Origin: Chryseosolibacter sp964438975
GTDB lineage: Bacteria > Bacteroidota > Bacteroidia > Cytophagales > Cyclobacteriaceae
Direction of reading: 5' to 3'
NCBI GenBank assembly: GCA_964438975.1
Contig: CAYTMU010000006.1
Coordinates: forward strand, 46,754 to 110,753
Length of the DNA: 64,000 bases
Shown: piece after piece, positions 8,619 through 17,449 of the stretch
Numbering within the stretch: the first letter of the stretch is position 1
How the letters are laid out: the number at the start of each line of letters is the position of its first letter
Translations under genes and position numbers: made by a program
Notes under the pieces: generated by a model
The model's database searches: none
Told to the model about the DNA's origin: nothing
The model's input: only the letters and a program-made list of their open reading frames with translations

Positions 8619-11600
8619 TCAAACATGTCCGCTTTCATCCACTACCTTCTTCGTGCTCAGCTTCTCGTGAAGCCACTGGAACAGGATGTACAGGATCGGG
8701 ATAACAAACACGCCAATAACGGTTCCGATCAGAAGGCCTCCGACCGCCCCGGTTCCGATAGACCGATTGCCTTGTGCACCAATCCCCGACGCGAACACCA
8801 ACGGCAAAAGCCCGATGATGAACGCGAAAGACGTCATCAAAATCGGTCTTAGCCTCACTTTCGCACCTTCAATGGCAGCGTCGACAATCGAATACCCCGC
8901 GCGACGGCGCTGGATACCAAACTCCACGATCAGAATGGCGTTCTTCGCAAGAAGCCCGATCAGCATGATCATCGCGATCTGGAAATAAATATTTATCTGC
9001 AGCCCGGCGAACTTGGTTGAAACATATGCACCCATGATACCAACGGGTAGCGACAATAACACCGAGAACGGGATGAGATAGCTTTCGTACTGACCTGCGA
9101 GAATGAAATACACAAAAAGAATACTTAGAATGACGATAAACAGCGTCTGGTTACCGGCTGCGATCTCTTCACGCGTCAACCCGGAGAAGTCGATCGTAAA
9201 ATTCGAAGGCAGCGCAGTCGCGCTCACTTCCTGGACGGCACGGATCGCGTCACCCGACGAATATCCCGGAGCGGCGGAACCATTGACGCTCGCGGAATTG
9301 AACAGGTTGAAGCGCGTTACGGCCTGCGGCCCGTAGATTCGTTTCAGGTGCACGAATTCCGTAACCGGAGCCATCTCTCCCGAAGAGTTTCGCACGAAAA
9401 GTGAATTCAGACTCTCAGGTGTCGCCCGGTCACGTGGCAGTGCCTGTATATATACCCTGTATTGCTTGCCAAAGCGCGAGAAGTTCGCCGCGTAGATCCC
9501 GCCGACATATCCCTGGAGCGTCGCAAATATACTGCTAACAGAAACACCTGCCTCCTTCGCCTTTGCTACATTGAGCTCCATCTCGTATTGGGGAAACTTC
9601 GTGCTGAACGACGTTTGCGCAAACATGATCTCGGGGCGTTGCATCAACTGGCGAAGAAAATCCTGTGTAACGCGATCGAGCTCCGTAAATTCTCCCCCGA
9701 GCCTGTCGAGTACCGTCATCTCAAATCCGGATGAAACGCCAAAGCCGGGGATGCTTGGAGGCGCGAAGAAAAGGAAATTCGCCTCCGGAATAGTCGCCGC
9801 AGCAGCAAACATCTGCCCCATGATCGCATCAACCGACGTCGATTCATCCTTGCGTTCATCCCATGGCTTGAGCTTGAGGAACCCAAGTCCGTAGTTACTA
9901 CCCGCTCCGGAGATCAGACTGAAACCATTGACAAGCGAGCCCCCTTCAAAACCGGGAATATCCTTGATCTTGTCGTAAAGTTCCTGCGTCACAGCAACGG
10001 TGCGGTCCAGTGTGGCGCCAGGCGGCAACTCGACGTTCGCGAAGATCATACCGCGATCCTCTGACGGCACAAAGCCGGTAGAAGTCGTTGATGAAGCCCA
10101 CCAGATACCTGCTGCAGATACCAGAAGGATCAGCGGCGTAACCCATTTGTAACGGTACAGGAAAGAAAGTGAACGCACATAACGCTGCGTCGTTGCCTCA
10201 AAGGCAATGTTGAATCCGCGGAAGAAACGTTTCAGGAATCCCTTCTTCTCTTCTTTTTCATCATGCGCCGGCTTCAGCAGTATCGCGCAGAGCGCAGGGC
10301 TGAGGGTCAAGGCGTTCAAGGCTGATATCGCGATCGCAACGATAAGCGTAACCCCGAATTGTTCATAGAACACACCGGTCGGTCCCGAGATAAACGTCAC
10401 CGGAATAAACACGGCACTCATCACCAGCGTAATGGAAATGATCGCACCGGTGATCTCTTCCATCGCTGAGTGTGTCGCTGCCCGGGCTGACTTGGCGCCT
10501 TCTTCCAGTTTGGCGTGAACCGCCTCGACGACAACAATGGCGTCGTCGACAACGATCCCGATGGCGAGCACAAGCGCGAACAGTGTCAGCAGGTTGACGG
10601 AATATCCGAAAATGTTAAGAAAGAAGAACGTCCCGATAATGGACACGGGAACGGCGATCGCAGGAATGAGAGTCGAGCGAAAGTCCTGCAGGAATATGTA
10701 CACAACAAGAAATACCAGGAGAAACGCCTCAATGAGGGTTGTGATAACTTTCGCGATCGACGCATTGAGGAATTCATTCGTATCAAAGTTGACACTGACC
10801 TCTATACCCCGTGGGAAATCCTCCCGAAGTTCGGCAATTGTTGCATGGATATTCTCGATAATTTCCTGGGCATTGGAGCCAGGTGTCTGGTACACGCCCA
10901 TACTGACGCCGGGCAGGTTGTTGGTATACGACACAACGCTGTAGCCTTCAGCATCCAATTCAACATCGGCAACATCCGACAACCGGAGAAACTGGCCGTT
11001 GTCAAGTGCCTTGATGATAATGTCTCGGTATTGCTCCTCCGTACTGAATCGTCCGCCGTAGCGTATGACATACTCGAACGCCTCTGCGTTGTTCTGTCCA
11101 AGAGATCCGGCTGCAGCTTCAAGGCTTTGTTCGTTAAGAGCTTCCAGAACGTCCGAGGGAATAAGTCCATACGCCGCCAAACTTTCAGGACGCAACCAGA
11201 TCCTCATCGCATACGTCTTGGCGCCAAACACCGACACATCCCCCACACCGCTGATCCGTTTCAGTGCGGGCAGTACGTTGATGTTGAGATAGTTTTGAAT
11301 GTATGTGGCATCGTAGTTCTCGTTCTCTGAAAACACCGTGAGGAACATCAATGCGCTGGTCTGTTGTTTCTGCGTAATGACACCAGACTGTGTGACCTCT
11401 CGCGGCAGCAGGGGAGTCGCACGTGCCACACGGTTCTGCACATTGACCGCAGCGATGTCAGGGTTCACCCCCTGCTTAAAAAATACCCGTATCTGGGCAG
11501 AGCCGTTGTTGCTGGCAGTGGAAGTGATATAGGTCATATCCTCCACACCATTGATCTGCTCTTCGATCGGAATGATCACACTCTCGAGAACGGTCTGCGC

Positions 11601-11759
11601 GTTAGCACCCGGATAATTAGCAATCACCTGCACCGTTGGCGGAGCGATGTCGGGGTATTGCGTTACCGGTAGTGTGGTCAACCCGAGGACACCGAGAATC
11701 AGAACTATGATCGAAATGACCGTCGATAGGACAGGTCTGTCAATAAATTTCTTCAGCAT
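8619..11759 (-). CDS. RND multidrug efflux pump, inner-membrane subunit (AcrB/MexB, HAE1 family)
   Basis: Proton-driven drug exporter. The 1046 residues match the HAE1 length. The N-terminus MLKKFIDRPVLSTVISIIVL is typical, with TM1 followed by the first porter domain (PDIAPPTVQVIANYPGANA). The proton-relay residues are present: the Asp pair in GIVVDDAIVVVE (TM4) and Lys in LIGLLAKNAILIVEF (TM10). A second large periplasmic loop and twelve membrane helices can be followed. Its ATG lies 9 bases after the adaptor stop. The substrate cannot be read from sequence. Confidence 0.96.
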   Translation of the reverse strand: MLKKFIDRPVLSTVISIIVLILGVLGLTTLPVTQYPDIAPPTVQVIANYPGANAQTVLESVIIPIEEQINGVEDMTYITSTASNNGSAQIRVFFKQGVNPDIAAVNVQNRVARATPLLPREVTQSGVITQKQQTSALMFLTVFSENENYDATYIQNYLNINVLPALKRISGVGDVSVFGAKTYAMRIWLRPESLAAYGLIPSDVLEALNEQSLEAAAGSLGQNNAEAFEYVIRYGGRFSTEEQYRDIIIKALDNGQFLRLSDVADVELDAEGYSVVSYTNNLPGVSMGVYQTPGSNAQEIIENIHATIAELREDFPRGIEVSVNFDTNEFLNASIAKVITTLIEAFLLVFLVVYIFLQDFRSTLIPAIAVPVSIIGTFFFLNIFGYSVNLLTLFALVLAIGIVVDDAIVVVEAVHAKLEEGAKSARAATHSAMEEITGAIISITLVMSAVFIPVTFISGPTGVFYEQFGVTLIVAIAISALNALTLSPALCAILLKPAHDEKEEKKGFLKRFFRGFNIAFEATTQRYVRSLSFLYRYKWVTPLILLVSAAGIWWASSTTSTGFVPSEDRGMIFANVELPPGATLDRTVAVTQELYDKIKDIPGFEGGSLVNGFSLISGAGSNYGLGFLKLKPWDERKDESTSVDAIMGQMFAAAATIPEANFLFFAPPSIPGFGVSSGFEMTVLDRLGGEFTELDRVTQDFLRQLMQRPEIMFAQTSFSTKFPQYEMELNVAKAKEAGVSVSSIFATLQGYVGGIYAANFSRFGKQYRVYIQALPRDRATPESLNSLFVRNSSGEMAPVTEFVHLKRIYGPQAVTRFNLFNSASVNGSAAPGYSSGDAIRAVQEVSATALPSNFTIDFSGLTREEIAAGNQTLFIVILSILFVYFILAGQYESYLIPFSVLLSLPVGIMGAYVSTKFAGLQINIYFQIAMIMLIGLLAKNAILIVEFGIQRRRAGYSIVDAAIEGAKVRLRPILMTSFAFIIGLLPLVFASGIGAQGNRSIGTGAVGGLLIGTVIGVFVIPILYILFQWLHEKLSTKKVVDESGHV

Positions 11760-11768
11760 CGCACGGTG

Positions 11769-12890
11769 TTATTTAAATATGACTTTCACAGGTCTTGCAA
11801 TGCTGTCGAAGGGCACTGCCTGAGGTTGGATGAGCGTGTTGTCTCGCAGCTTGCCAGTACCCTGCGCAGCGATCTTCTCGCCGGGCTCAATTCCTGAGCG
11901 TACGATCACCAGGTTGTCTACGCGTTCCTCAACCTCGATAGGATTGCTTACCACGACCGTGTCGCCCTGAACTTTATAGACGTAAACGATCCCCTGCAGT
12001 TCGAAGGTGGATGTCGCAGGTACGACGGGCACCTGCTCGTAAGTTTCGGGAAGCCGGACAATTCCGCTGTTACCATGCGTCAGCAGGCGATCGGGATTGG
12101 GGAAGGTAGCCCGAAAGCTCACGGTACCGGTGGTACGGTTCACCTGACCCGTTACGGTTTCGATCTTCCCGGGTCGTGGATACGCGCGTCCGTTGACAAG
12201 TACGAGTTCGACCGGGGGGAAATTGTTGATCTTATCCGTCAGGGTCTTTCCCTCGGTATGTTGAATAAAGTCAAGGTAGTCGCGCTCATTCATTGAAAAG
12301 AAGGCGTACACATCGTCTATATCCGACACAGTGGTCAACGGCGAAGGGTCAGAAGGGCTGGCAAGCGATCCCTGCCGGAAGTTGATAGCACCGACATAGC
12401 CATCGATCGGACTTTTGATCGTCGCATAGTCAATACTAGCAGTAATGCTGTTGTAGCTGGCCTCTGCCTGCGCGAGTCGCGCTTGCGCCGTTTCCAGTTG
12501 TATATTACTGATGATACCCTTCTCGACGAGCGGCTTCAGCTTTTCAACTTCCACACGGGCGGCATTGACATTTGCCTCCGCTGCGCCTGCATCCTGTGTC
12601 AGTGTTTGCGTCTCAAGTTTGAAAAGCGTCTGCCCCTTTCGCACACGCGCCCCTTCATCCACTAAAACCGCCGTGATATAACCGGGCACCTTTGCCCGGA
12701 CGGCGCTGCTGATGGTTCCTTCAATGCTTGCCGGGTAGGTCGAATAGCCTGTGACAGTCTTCAGCGGCACCTCGACTACCGGTATGGGTATACGCGCCGT
12801 TCCCCGGCCCTGGACAGCCTGTGGCTTATCCTGGCAGCCGCTGAGGAGGACGGTTACAGCGGAGAGTATCGGAAGCGCGAATTTTCTCAT
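11769..12890 (-). CDS. RND efflux periplasmic adaptor (AcrA/MexA family lipoprotein)
   Basis: Membrane fusion protein linking the RND pump to the outer-membrane factor. It is 373 residues. The lipoprotein signal MRKFALPILSAVTVLLSGC has a canonical LSGC box. A barrel-sandwich (lipoyl) half follows (VRAKVPGYITAVLVDEGARV, then RKGQTLFKLE), then a helical hairpin, the second lipoyl half (ATIKSPIDGYVGAINFRQGS), a beta-barrel and the membrane-proximal domain. It starts 13 bases after the TetR gene and is the first structural gene of the pump operon. Confidence 0.95.
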   Translation of the reverse strand: MRKFALPILSAVTVLLSGCQDKPQAVQGRGTARIPIPVVEVPLKTVTGYSTYPASIEGTISSAVRAKVPGYITAVLVDEGARVRKGQTLFKLETQTLTQDAGAAEANVNAARVEVEKLKPLVEKGIISNIQLETAQARLAQAEASYNSITASIDYATIKSPIDGYVGAINFRQGSLASPSDPSPLTTVSDIDDVYAFFSMNERDYLDFIQHTEGKTLTDKINNFPPVELVLVNGRAYPRPGKIETVTGQVNRTTGTVSFRATFPNPDRLLTHGNSGIVRLPETYEQVPVVPATSTFELQGIVYVYKVQGDTVVVSNPIEVEERVDNLVIVRSGIEPGEKIAAQGTGKLRDNTLIQPQAVPFDSIARPVKVIFK

Positions 12891-12903
12891 AATCGATCAG
12901 ACG

Positions 12904-13497
12904 TTAAGTGTTGTTCTTGTTATTGCTTTTGTTTGTAGTGCCATCCCACAGCGCCTCGGCGATGCGCTCCTGATCCGCTTTGCTCACCGGCTTCTTACCG
13001 AATACATGCAGTTTTGCCGCAGTGCTGATACTTCCCGTGACAAGCAGCAGGAGAATCTCCGGTTTGAATGATTTGAATACCCCCTTCTTGCATCCCATCG
13101 CAAAAAAATCATACAAACGTCCCTGGGAGTAATTGGGGAATTTATTGGTACTAAACGGAGAATTGACGAATTGTTCGAAAAAGATGAGAACGTTTGATTC
13201 CCGAACGAAGAAATCGTACAGGTTGGTCCATATCCGAAAGAAGTTGTCGCGATAGAAATCGCTGGCGATGATGGAGTCCTCTATGACTGTCGCTACGCGC
13301 TGTCGGTTATACTCGTACAGAGCGCAGATCAGTTGGTCTTTACTCTCAAAGTAATGGTAGACCGTTCCGGCTGCCACGCCGGCTTTGCCCGCTACAAGGC
13401 TCATGGTAGCGCCGTGAAAACCGTAGTCGCGGATGAGATCCAGGGTGCTTTCAAAAATAGCCTGTCTCTTATCTCCGGAGTCTTCGCGCATAGCCAT
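12904..13497 (-). CDS. TetR/AcrR-family transcriptional regulator of the efflux operon
   Basis: Probable ligand-responsive repressor, 197 residues. The N-terminal helix-turn-helix runs from about residue 10 to 55: IFESTLDLIRDYGFHGATMS, then AGVAAGTVYHYFESKDQLI. The C-terminal ligand domain is divergent, as usual. It heads the efflux operon on the same strand, so it probably regulates itself and acrAB-oprM together. A perfect inverted repeat (13498-13505 and 13515-13522) touches its start codon and is the best operator candidate. A second in-frame ATG two codons in (13489-13491) is an equally possible start. Confidence 0.93.
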   Translation of the reverse strand: MAMREDSGDKRQAIFESTLDLIRDYGFHGATMSLVAGKAGVAAGTVYHYFESKDQLICALYEYNRQRVATVIEDSIIASDFYRDNFFRIWTNLYDFFVRESNVLIFFEQFVNSPFSTNKFPNYSQGRLYDFFAMGCKKGVFKSFKPEILLLLVTGSISTAAKLHVFGKKPVSKADQERIAEALWDGTTNKSNNKNNT

Positions 13498-13522
13498 GAA
13501 TGAACTGATTGAACGTTCATTC
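13498..13522. promoter_or_regulatory. Candidate TetR operator (perfect 8-bp inverted repeat)
   Basis: GAATGAAC at 13498-13505 is the exact reverse complement of GTTCATTC at 13515-13522, with a 9-base spacer. The inner part contains a second palindrome, GAACGTTC, at 13511-13518. Size and symmetry suit a TetR dimer, and it adjoins the tetR start codon. Binding is inferred from position only. Confidence 0.6.
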
Positions 13523-13564
13523 GGTCATAAAGTTCCAGCTTCAGGTAATCTTTTTTCATCGGCG

Positions 13565-13572
13565 CAAAAATA
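13565..13572 (-). promoter_or_regulatory. Promoter -7 element of the tetR-efflux operon
   Basis: Reverse strand reads TATTTTTG, an exact match to the Bacteroidota -7 consensus TAnnTTTG. Transcription would begin roughly 60 bases before the tetR start, placing the inverted-repeat operator inside the leader. No good TTTG element is visible at the expected upstream distance, so confidence is moderate. Confidence 0.5.
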
Positions 13573-13782
13573 TCCTATTTCAAACGTTTTCGGCGAAAAG
13601 ATTGATGGACGGAGATTCATACCTTCAGCATGATGTTGAACATGAAAATGGTCCACTCAACATCGGCTTCATGGAAAATGAGACATCTCCGCTGTCTGGT
13701 TTTCCGGATAAAATGCAATCATCACATTAAAGAAGTATTCTGAACGGTTATATTTCTCTTGTCATCGGGAAATAATACGCCT

Positions 13783-14415
13783 ATGAAAAAAATAAACATA
13801 CTGATCATCGACGACGAAGCACTGATACGTGAAGGGCTTCGGTCATTGCTTGCAGGCGAAAGCTTTGTGGATGAAATTTTTGAAGCCTCGGATGCGGACG
13901 AGTTCCACGCCGTCATCAAAAGTGCCCACATCGATCTGATCTTGCTGGATATCCGGTTGCGGAACACGACTGGCGTAGAGCTGTTGGAGACAATCCGAAA
14001 CCTTGAACATCAACCCAAGGTCATCGCCGTCACAGGCATGGAAGGCGTAGAACTCATCATCAATTTGCTGAAAAGCGGCGTAGATGGTATTGTGTACAAA
14101 CTGGACGGATACGAAGAGATCCGCAAGACGATCAGCAGCATTTTGGCGTCGGGCAACTACTACCCCGAAAAAGTCCTGCGCATCATACAATCAAACGCGA
14201 AAGCGTGGGACCATACGCCAACGGTTGTACTGCAAGCGACTGAGTTGAACATGCTCAGGGCAATTGCCCGCGGATCGATCACAAAAGAGATCGCCGCCGA
14301 GTTGAAGATGGCCGAGACGACCGCCGAGACATACCGAATGCGGTTGCTCAGGAAAGTAGGCGTTCCCAACACTGCGGCATTGCTGGCGTACGCTTATCGC
14401 AACGGTATACTGTGA
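13783..14415 (+). CDS. Two-component response regulator, NarL/FixJ family
   Basis: Transcription factor of 210 residues. The receiver domain has the acidic pair Asp10-Asp11 in LIIDDEALIREGL, phospho-acceptor Asp56 in LILLDIRLR, Thr84 and Lys106. A C-terminal LuxR-type helix-turn-helix follows: LRAIARGSITKEIAAELKM, then ETTAETYRMRLLRKVGV. The ATG at 13783 fits the receiver start; an in-frame TTG 24 bases upstream is less likely. It converges on a HisKA_3 kinase with a 2-base gap, and HisKA_3 kinases typically signal to NarL-type regulators, so the two are probably cognate. Confidence 0.93.
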   Translation: MKKINILIIDDEALIREGLRSLLAGESFVDEIFEASDADEFHAVIKSAHIDLILLDIRLRNTTGVELLETIRNLEHQPKVIAVTGMEGVELIINLLKSGVDGIVYKLDGYEEIRKTISSILASGNYYPEKVLRIIQSNAKAWDHTPTVVLQATELNMLRAIARGSITKEIAAELKMAETTAETYRMRLLRKVGVPNTAALLAYAYRNGIL

Positions 14416-14417
14416 CG

Positions 14418-15122
14418 TCAGTCCTCCGGGGCTTCACTTTCGTCCGGCATGCGCGCGTTGGTTTTCACGGTCAGTGTCGCCAGCAGGCCTCGTTTACCCT
14501 GCGAGTAGGTGATGGTGGCACCGATGACAGCTGATCGGAGTTTGAGAGTATTGTTCTTGCGCTTCAGGCGTTGAATGAATTCAGGAATCTTCGAAAAGCC
14601 CGTTCCATCGTCTTCCACCTCGATCGAGAGCGCATTCGGCCGCCAGGTGGTTCTAACCCACACATGCCAGGCGTCGGAATGTTTGAAGGCATTGTGAACG
14701 AGTTCCTGGATGATGCGGAACACATAATGCTCAACCCGCGGAAAAAGCGCGACGGGATCGCCGGAGCTCTCGTAATGGACGTGGCCGGTCCCGGGGTGTT
14801 CCATATTCTGACAAAGCAACGCGATCGCTTTATCCAGCGTTTCACCTTCGACCCTGGTAGGGAGGAGACGGCGGGAAATATTTCTGACCACGTGAATGAC
14901 CTGATCGAACTCGCTTCCCATCTTGACCGCCAAAGTGGCGACTTCGGTTTGGTCGCGCGACGATCGTTCCATCCTGTCGATGTACAATCGAAAGACTGAC
15001 AATCGCTGGATCAGGTCGTCGTGCAATTCGGCGCCCATTTCGGAAATGATCTGTTCAGATATTTCCGCGACGCGGCGTGAGACCTCAGCCTCGAGTTTTT
15101 TTCGCGAGAGGAAAATGACCAT
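14418..15122 (-). CDS. HisKA_3-type histidine kinase lacking a sensor domain
   Basis: Kinase of the NarX/DegS class. The phospho-acceptor helix is ISEMGAELHDDLIQRLSVF (His34 with the start used here). The ATP-binding half has an N-box ELVHNAFKHSDA and G1 box VEDDGTGF; the usual G2 glycines are degenerate (KRKNNTLKLRSAVIGATI). With the ATG at 15120-15122 it has 234 residues and starts directly at a linker helix. Longer frames (up to 15272) exist, but their extra codons run through AT-rich sequence that looks intergenic; the Met at 15167 would add one possible membrane helix. It may be a soluble kinase, or one whose N-terminus was lost. Its partner is probably the convergent response regulator. 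Confidence 0.8.
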   Translation of the reverse strand: MVIFLSRKKLEAEVSRRVAEISEQIISEMGAELHDDLIQRLSVFRLYIDRMERSSRDQTEVATLAVKMGSEFDQVIHVVRNISRRLLPTRVEGETLDKAIALLCQNMEHPGTGHVHYESSGDPVALFPRVEHYVFRIIQELVHNAFKHSDAWHVWVRTTWRPNALSIEVEDDGTGFSKIPEFIQRLKRKNNTLKLRSAVIGATITYSQGKRGLLATLTVKTNARMPDESEAPED

Positions 15123-15304
15123 GGATGTTTTGATTATAAGTGTTAAATTATAATAAAGAACCCTCATAAGATATGACAGCGAGAAAATTTCCGGTGCTAG
15201 TTGTGTTGATTTTCTATCGCTAGAGGAAAGTCGACTTCGACGGAGAGAGGGTTCAATTATCGCATTGGCCATCGATACACTATTTGCAATAATATCCGTA
15301 GCCT

Positions 15305-16831
15305 ATGAAAAAGATTACTCTTTCCATCATGCTGTTATCGGCCTGCTTCTCGTCACGTGCTCTACAAGATTCCTTAGTCAACTCATTACGCGTTGAACTC
15401 CAAGGCAAGGCTAATGATCTCGAAGCATACTATTTTCTCCACGACCTCGCGCTCGGCCTCATTGATTTCGATAACGAAAAAGCATTAATAGTAATCGAGG
15501 AGGCCGCACCAATTGCAACCCGGACTGCCGATACATTGTGCATCGTAAAAAGTCAAAGAGTTAGAGGTCAGATACAATTCAGGTTAGGACTTCCGCAAGC
15601 GACCATTTCAGTCGTTGAGCCATTACTTGCGTTCAAGACTATTACACAATACACGGATGAGTATCTCTCGATCTTGAACCTCCTAGCGGTCTGTCACCTA
15701 AGCATGAGCCAATTTGATGAGGCACTAAAGTACCATCTAAAAACTCTGCACTTTGCCCAGGAAAGAAACAATGGAGCGTTCATTGCCACAAGTCTGATGA
15801 ATATGGGGATATGCTACTACAAACTTAGAGATTATGACAAGGCATTACCATTTATGATTCGAAGCTATCACTTAAGTGATTCGCTAGGGCGTGTAGATTT
15901 TTCTCAACCGCTCAACATCAGTCTTTGCCACGCCTATTTAAATGAATTTGAGAAAGCAAAGCACTATCTAACGCTAAGTGAAAAGATATGCGGAGATGAC
16001 TGTCCACCAGCGGCGCGACTTCACCTTAGCTACGCGTCTGGCTCTATCCTTTTTGGAAGGAACGCACTTAATGAAGCTGAACGTGAGTATAGAATCTCTT
16101 TAGAAATATCTGATCAACTGCAGGACCACCGAATGTTCTTGGATAATATCTATATGCTCGCAAGAATTCACGCGAAGCGAAATGAGTTTCAGAGAGCAGG
16201 CGCGTATTTGGATCAGGCGCAAAAGTTAATCAGTCAAAGTATTCCATTTAACATGGAAATGATAAAGGTATATGGGCAGCTTGGCGAGCTCTATCTCCGG
16301 ATTGAAGATTACGAACGAGCTGCCTTCTACCAATCACACTATATCGTCCTGCGAGATAGCATATACAACGAAACAGTAACAACCAGCCTCATGGAAGTAG
16401 AATCGGAATATCGCCAAAAGGCTAACCTCTCAAAAATCGAGGCTCAAACTGCCATAATCGCTAACCGAGATAAAACTATCGGCAGACAACAGGCTCTCAC
16501 TACAGTAGTGGGACTGCTCTGCATAATGACAGCCGTTACGCTAGCAGTAATTTTCAGAAGTTATCGTTTGAAAAAGATGATAAATACGATCCTAGAGAAA
16601 AAGATTCGAGAACGCACAACTGAAATGGAAGCGGCAATGAGAGAATTACTCACGAACCTTGAAGTGAGAGCACACGAGCTATCGAGGCTCTCTGGAATAA
16701 TTAATGAAACGATCAAGTCTCTAACGGGTCTGTCACGCGTTGCAAGTCAGATCGATAAAGATGATCTGCGAAAATGCTTAACTCAACTTCGCAACATGAT
16801 GGTACAATCTGCTAAGAGACTCGATAAATAA
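15305..16831 (+). CDS. TPR-TM sensor protein resembling a histidine kinase without a catalytic domain
   Basis: 508 residues. It has a signal peptide (MKKITLSIMLLSACFSSRA), TPR repeats over about 40-350 (for example SLMNMGICYYKLRDYDKALP), one membrane helix at about 398-417, a charged coiled coil (about 420-460), then a short tail. The layout and sequence parallel the kinase at 17864: YERAAFYQSHYIVLRDSIYN here versus FENASIYQNKYITLKDSIYS there. The tail (455-508) aligns with the kinase's dimerisation/phospho-acceptor helices (KSLTGLSRVA versus ASLKGMCNVA), but Gly464 stands where the kinase has His488, and there is no ATPase domain. It is probably a non-catalytic sensor, decoy or heterodimer partner. 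AT-richer than the backbone. Confidence 0.82.
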   Translation: MKKITLSIMLLSACFSSRALQDSLVNSLRVELQGKANDLEAYYFLHDLALGLIDFDNEKALIVIEEAAPIATRTADTLCIVKSQRVRGQIQFRLGLPQATISVVEPLLAFKTITQYTDEYLSILNLLAVCHLSMSQFDEALKYHLKTLHFAQERNNGAFIATSLMNMGICYYKLRDYDKALPFMIRSYHLSDSLGRVDFSQPLNISLCHAYLNEFEKAKHYLTLSEKICGDDCPPAARLHLSYASGSILFGRNALNEAEREYRISLEISDQLQDHRMFLDNIYMLARIHAKRNEFQRAGAYLDQAQKLISQSIPFNMEMIKVYGQLGELYLRIEDYERAAFYQSHYIVLRDSIYNETVTTSLMEVESEYRQKANLSKIEAQTAIIANRDKTIGRQQALTTVVGLLCIMTAVTLAVIFRSYRLKKMINTILEKKIRERTTEMEAAMRELLTNLEVRAHELSRLSGIINETIKSLTGLSRVASQIDKDDLRKCLTQLRNMMVQSAKRLDK

Positions 16832-17449
16832 AACTTAATGCCGGTTTCGATGAGTGATGCAGGCAGGTAACCACCGAATTAGGCCCAATATCGGTGTTAA
16901 AGGAAGGCAAAATAGACTCCTGCATGATCAATGGACAAAACTGAGGTAGAATTGAGGGAAACCGGGTCTCAAGCTACCTTACAAAATAAAATTTGGCATT
17001 TTTCCATGTAAGGTTTTCCTGATAAAGTTGACTTTTTTCACTTAAAGTAACACTTTAAGTGATGGGATTACACACAAACGATTGATTGTTAGGTCGTACA
17101 AATCGTGATAGCTCGCACTGAAGGTTACCAACAGGGTAGCAAAAGGATAAGATTAGGACGATGGAGCAGCAGGAAAGACCAATGAGAAGAGCAATAAGGA
17201 CTGAAAGATGAAGTATCTGGCGTCGGCGCGCAGGCCAGAAGTGGGGGTTGACTTCGGAATCCACTTTCTGGGCTGACCTGGATTTGACGCCAAGTCAGCC
17301 CTGCGTGGTAGTAGTGAAGATGGTGTCGCCTATTTACTCGTCTAATGAATGGTGGCAAATCCACCATCTAGACCCGAAGAGCACAGTCAAACAGATGGCC
17401 GCACTGCTTCAGGGCAACTGGTTTGTCTTTTCGATTTAAAGAAGAAGGC
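16832..17449. other. Gene-poor 0.6-kb interval with several inverted repeats
   Basis: No convincing gene. Open frames of 60-80 codons on both strands have no recognisable start context or family. A short frame at 17320-17439 (+) is too generic to call. The interval holds three perfect inverted repeats: 17039-17061, 17270-17277 with 17294-17301, and 17349-17355 with 17361-17367. It could be decayed coding sequence, a structured RNA or regulatory DNA; I cannot tell which. Confidence 0.5.
17039..17061. repeat. Perfect 10-bp inverted repeat
   Basis: CACTTAAAGT (17039-17048), AAC spacer, ACTTTAAGTG (17052-17061). No T-run follows on either strand, so it does not look like a simple terminator. A dimeric regulator site or a small RNA hairpin is possible. 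Confidence 0.6.

Noticed and set aside
15173..15223. 16-codon frame MTARKFPVLVVLIFYR upstream of the kinase-less TPR gene
   Set aside because: Hydrophobic and Arg-ended, but too short, with no signal or GG tail like the two peptides. Chance in AT-rich DNA is likely.
17055..17367. Two overlapping reverse-strand frames of 69 and 80 codons
   Set aside because: Odd composition (His/Cys/Leu-rich), no start context, mutually overlapping. I could not support a gene.
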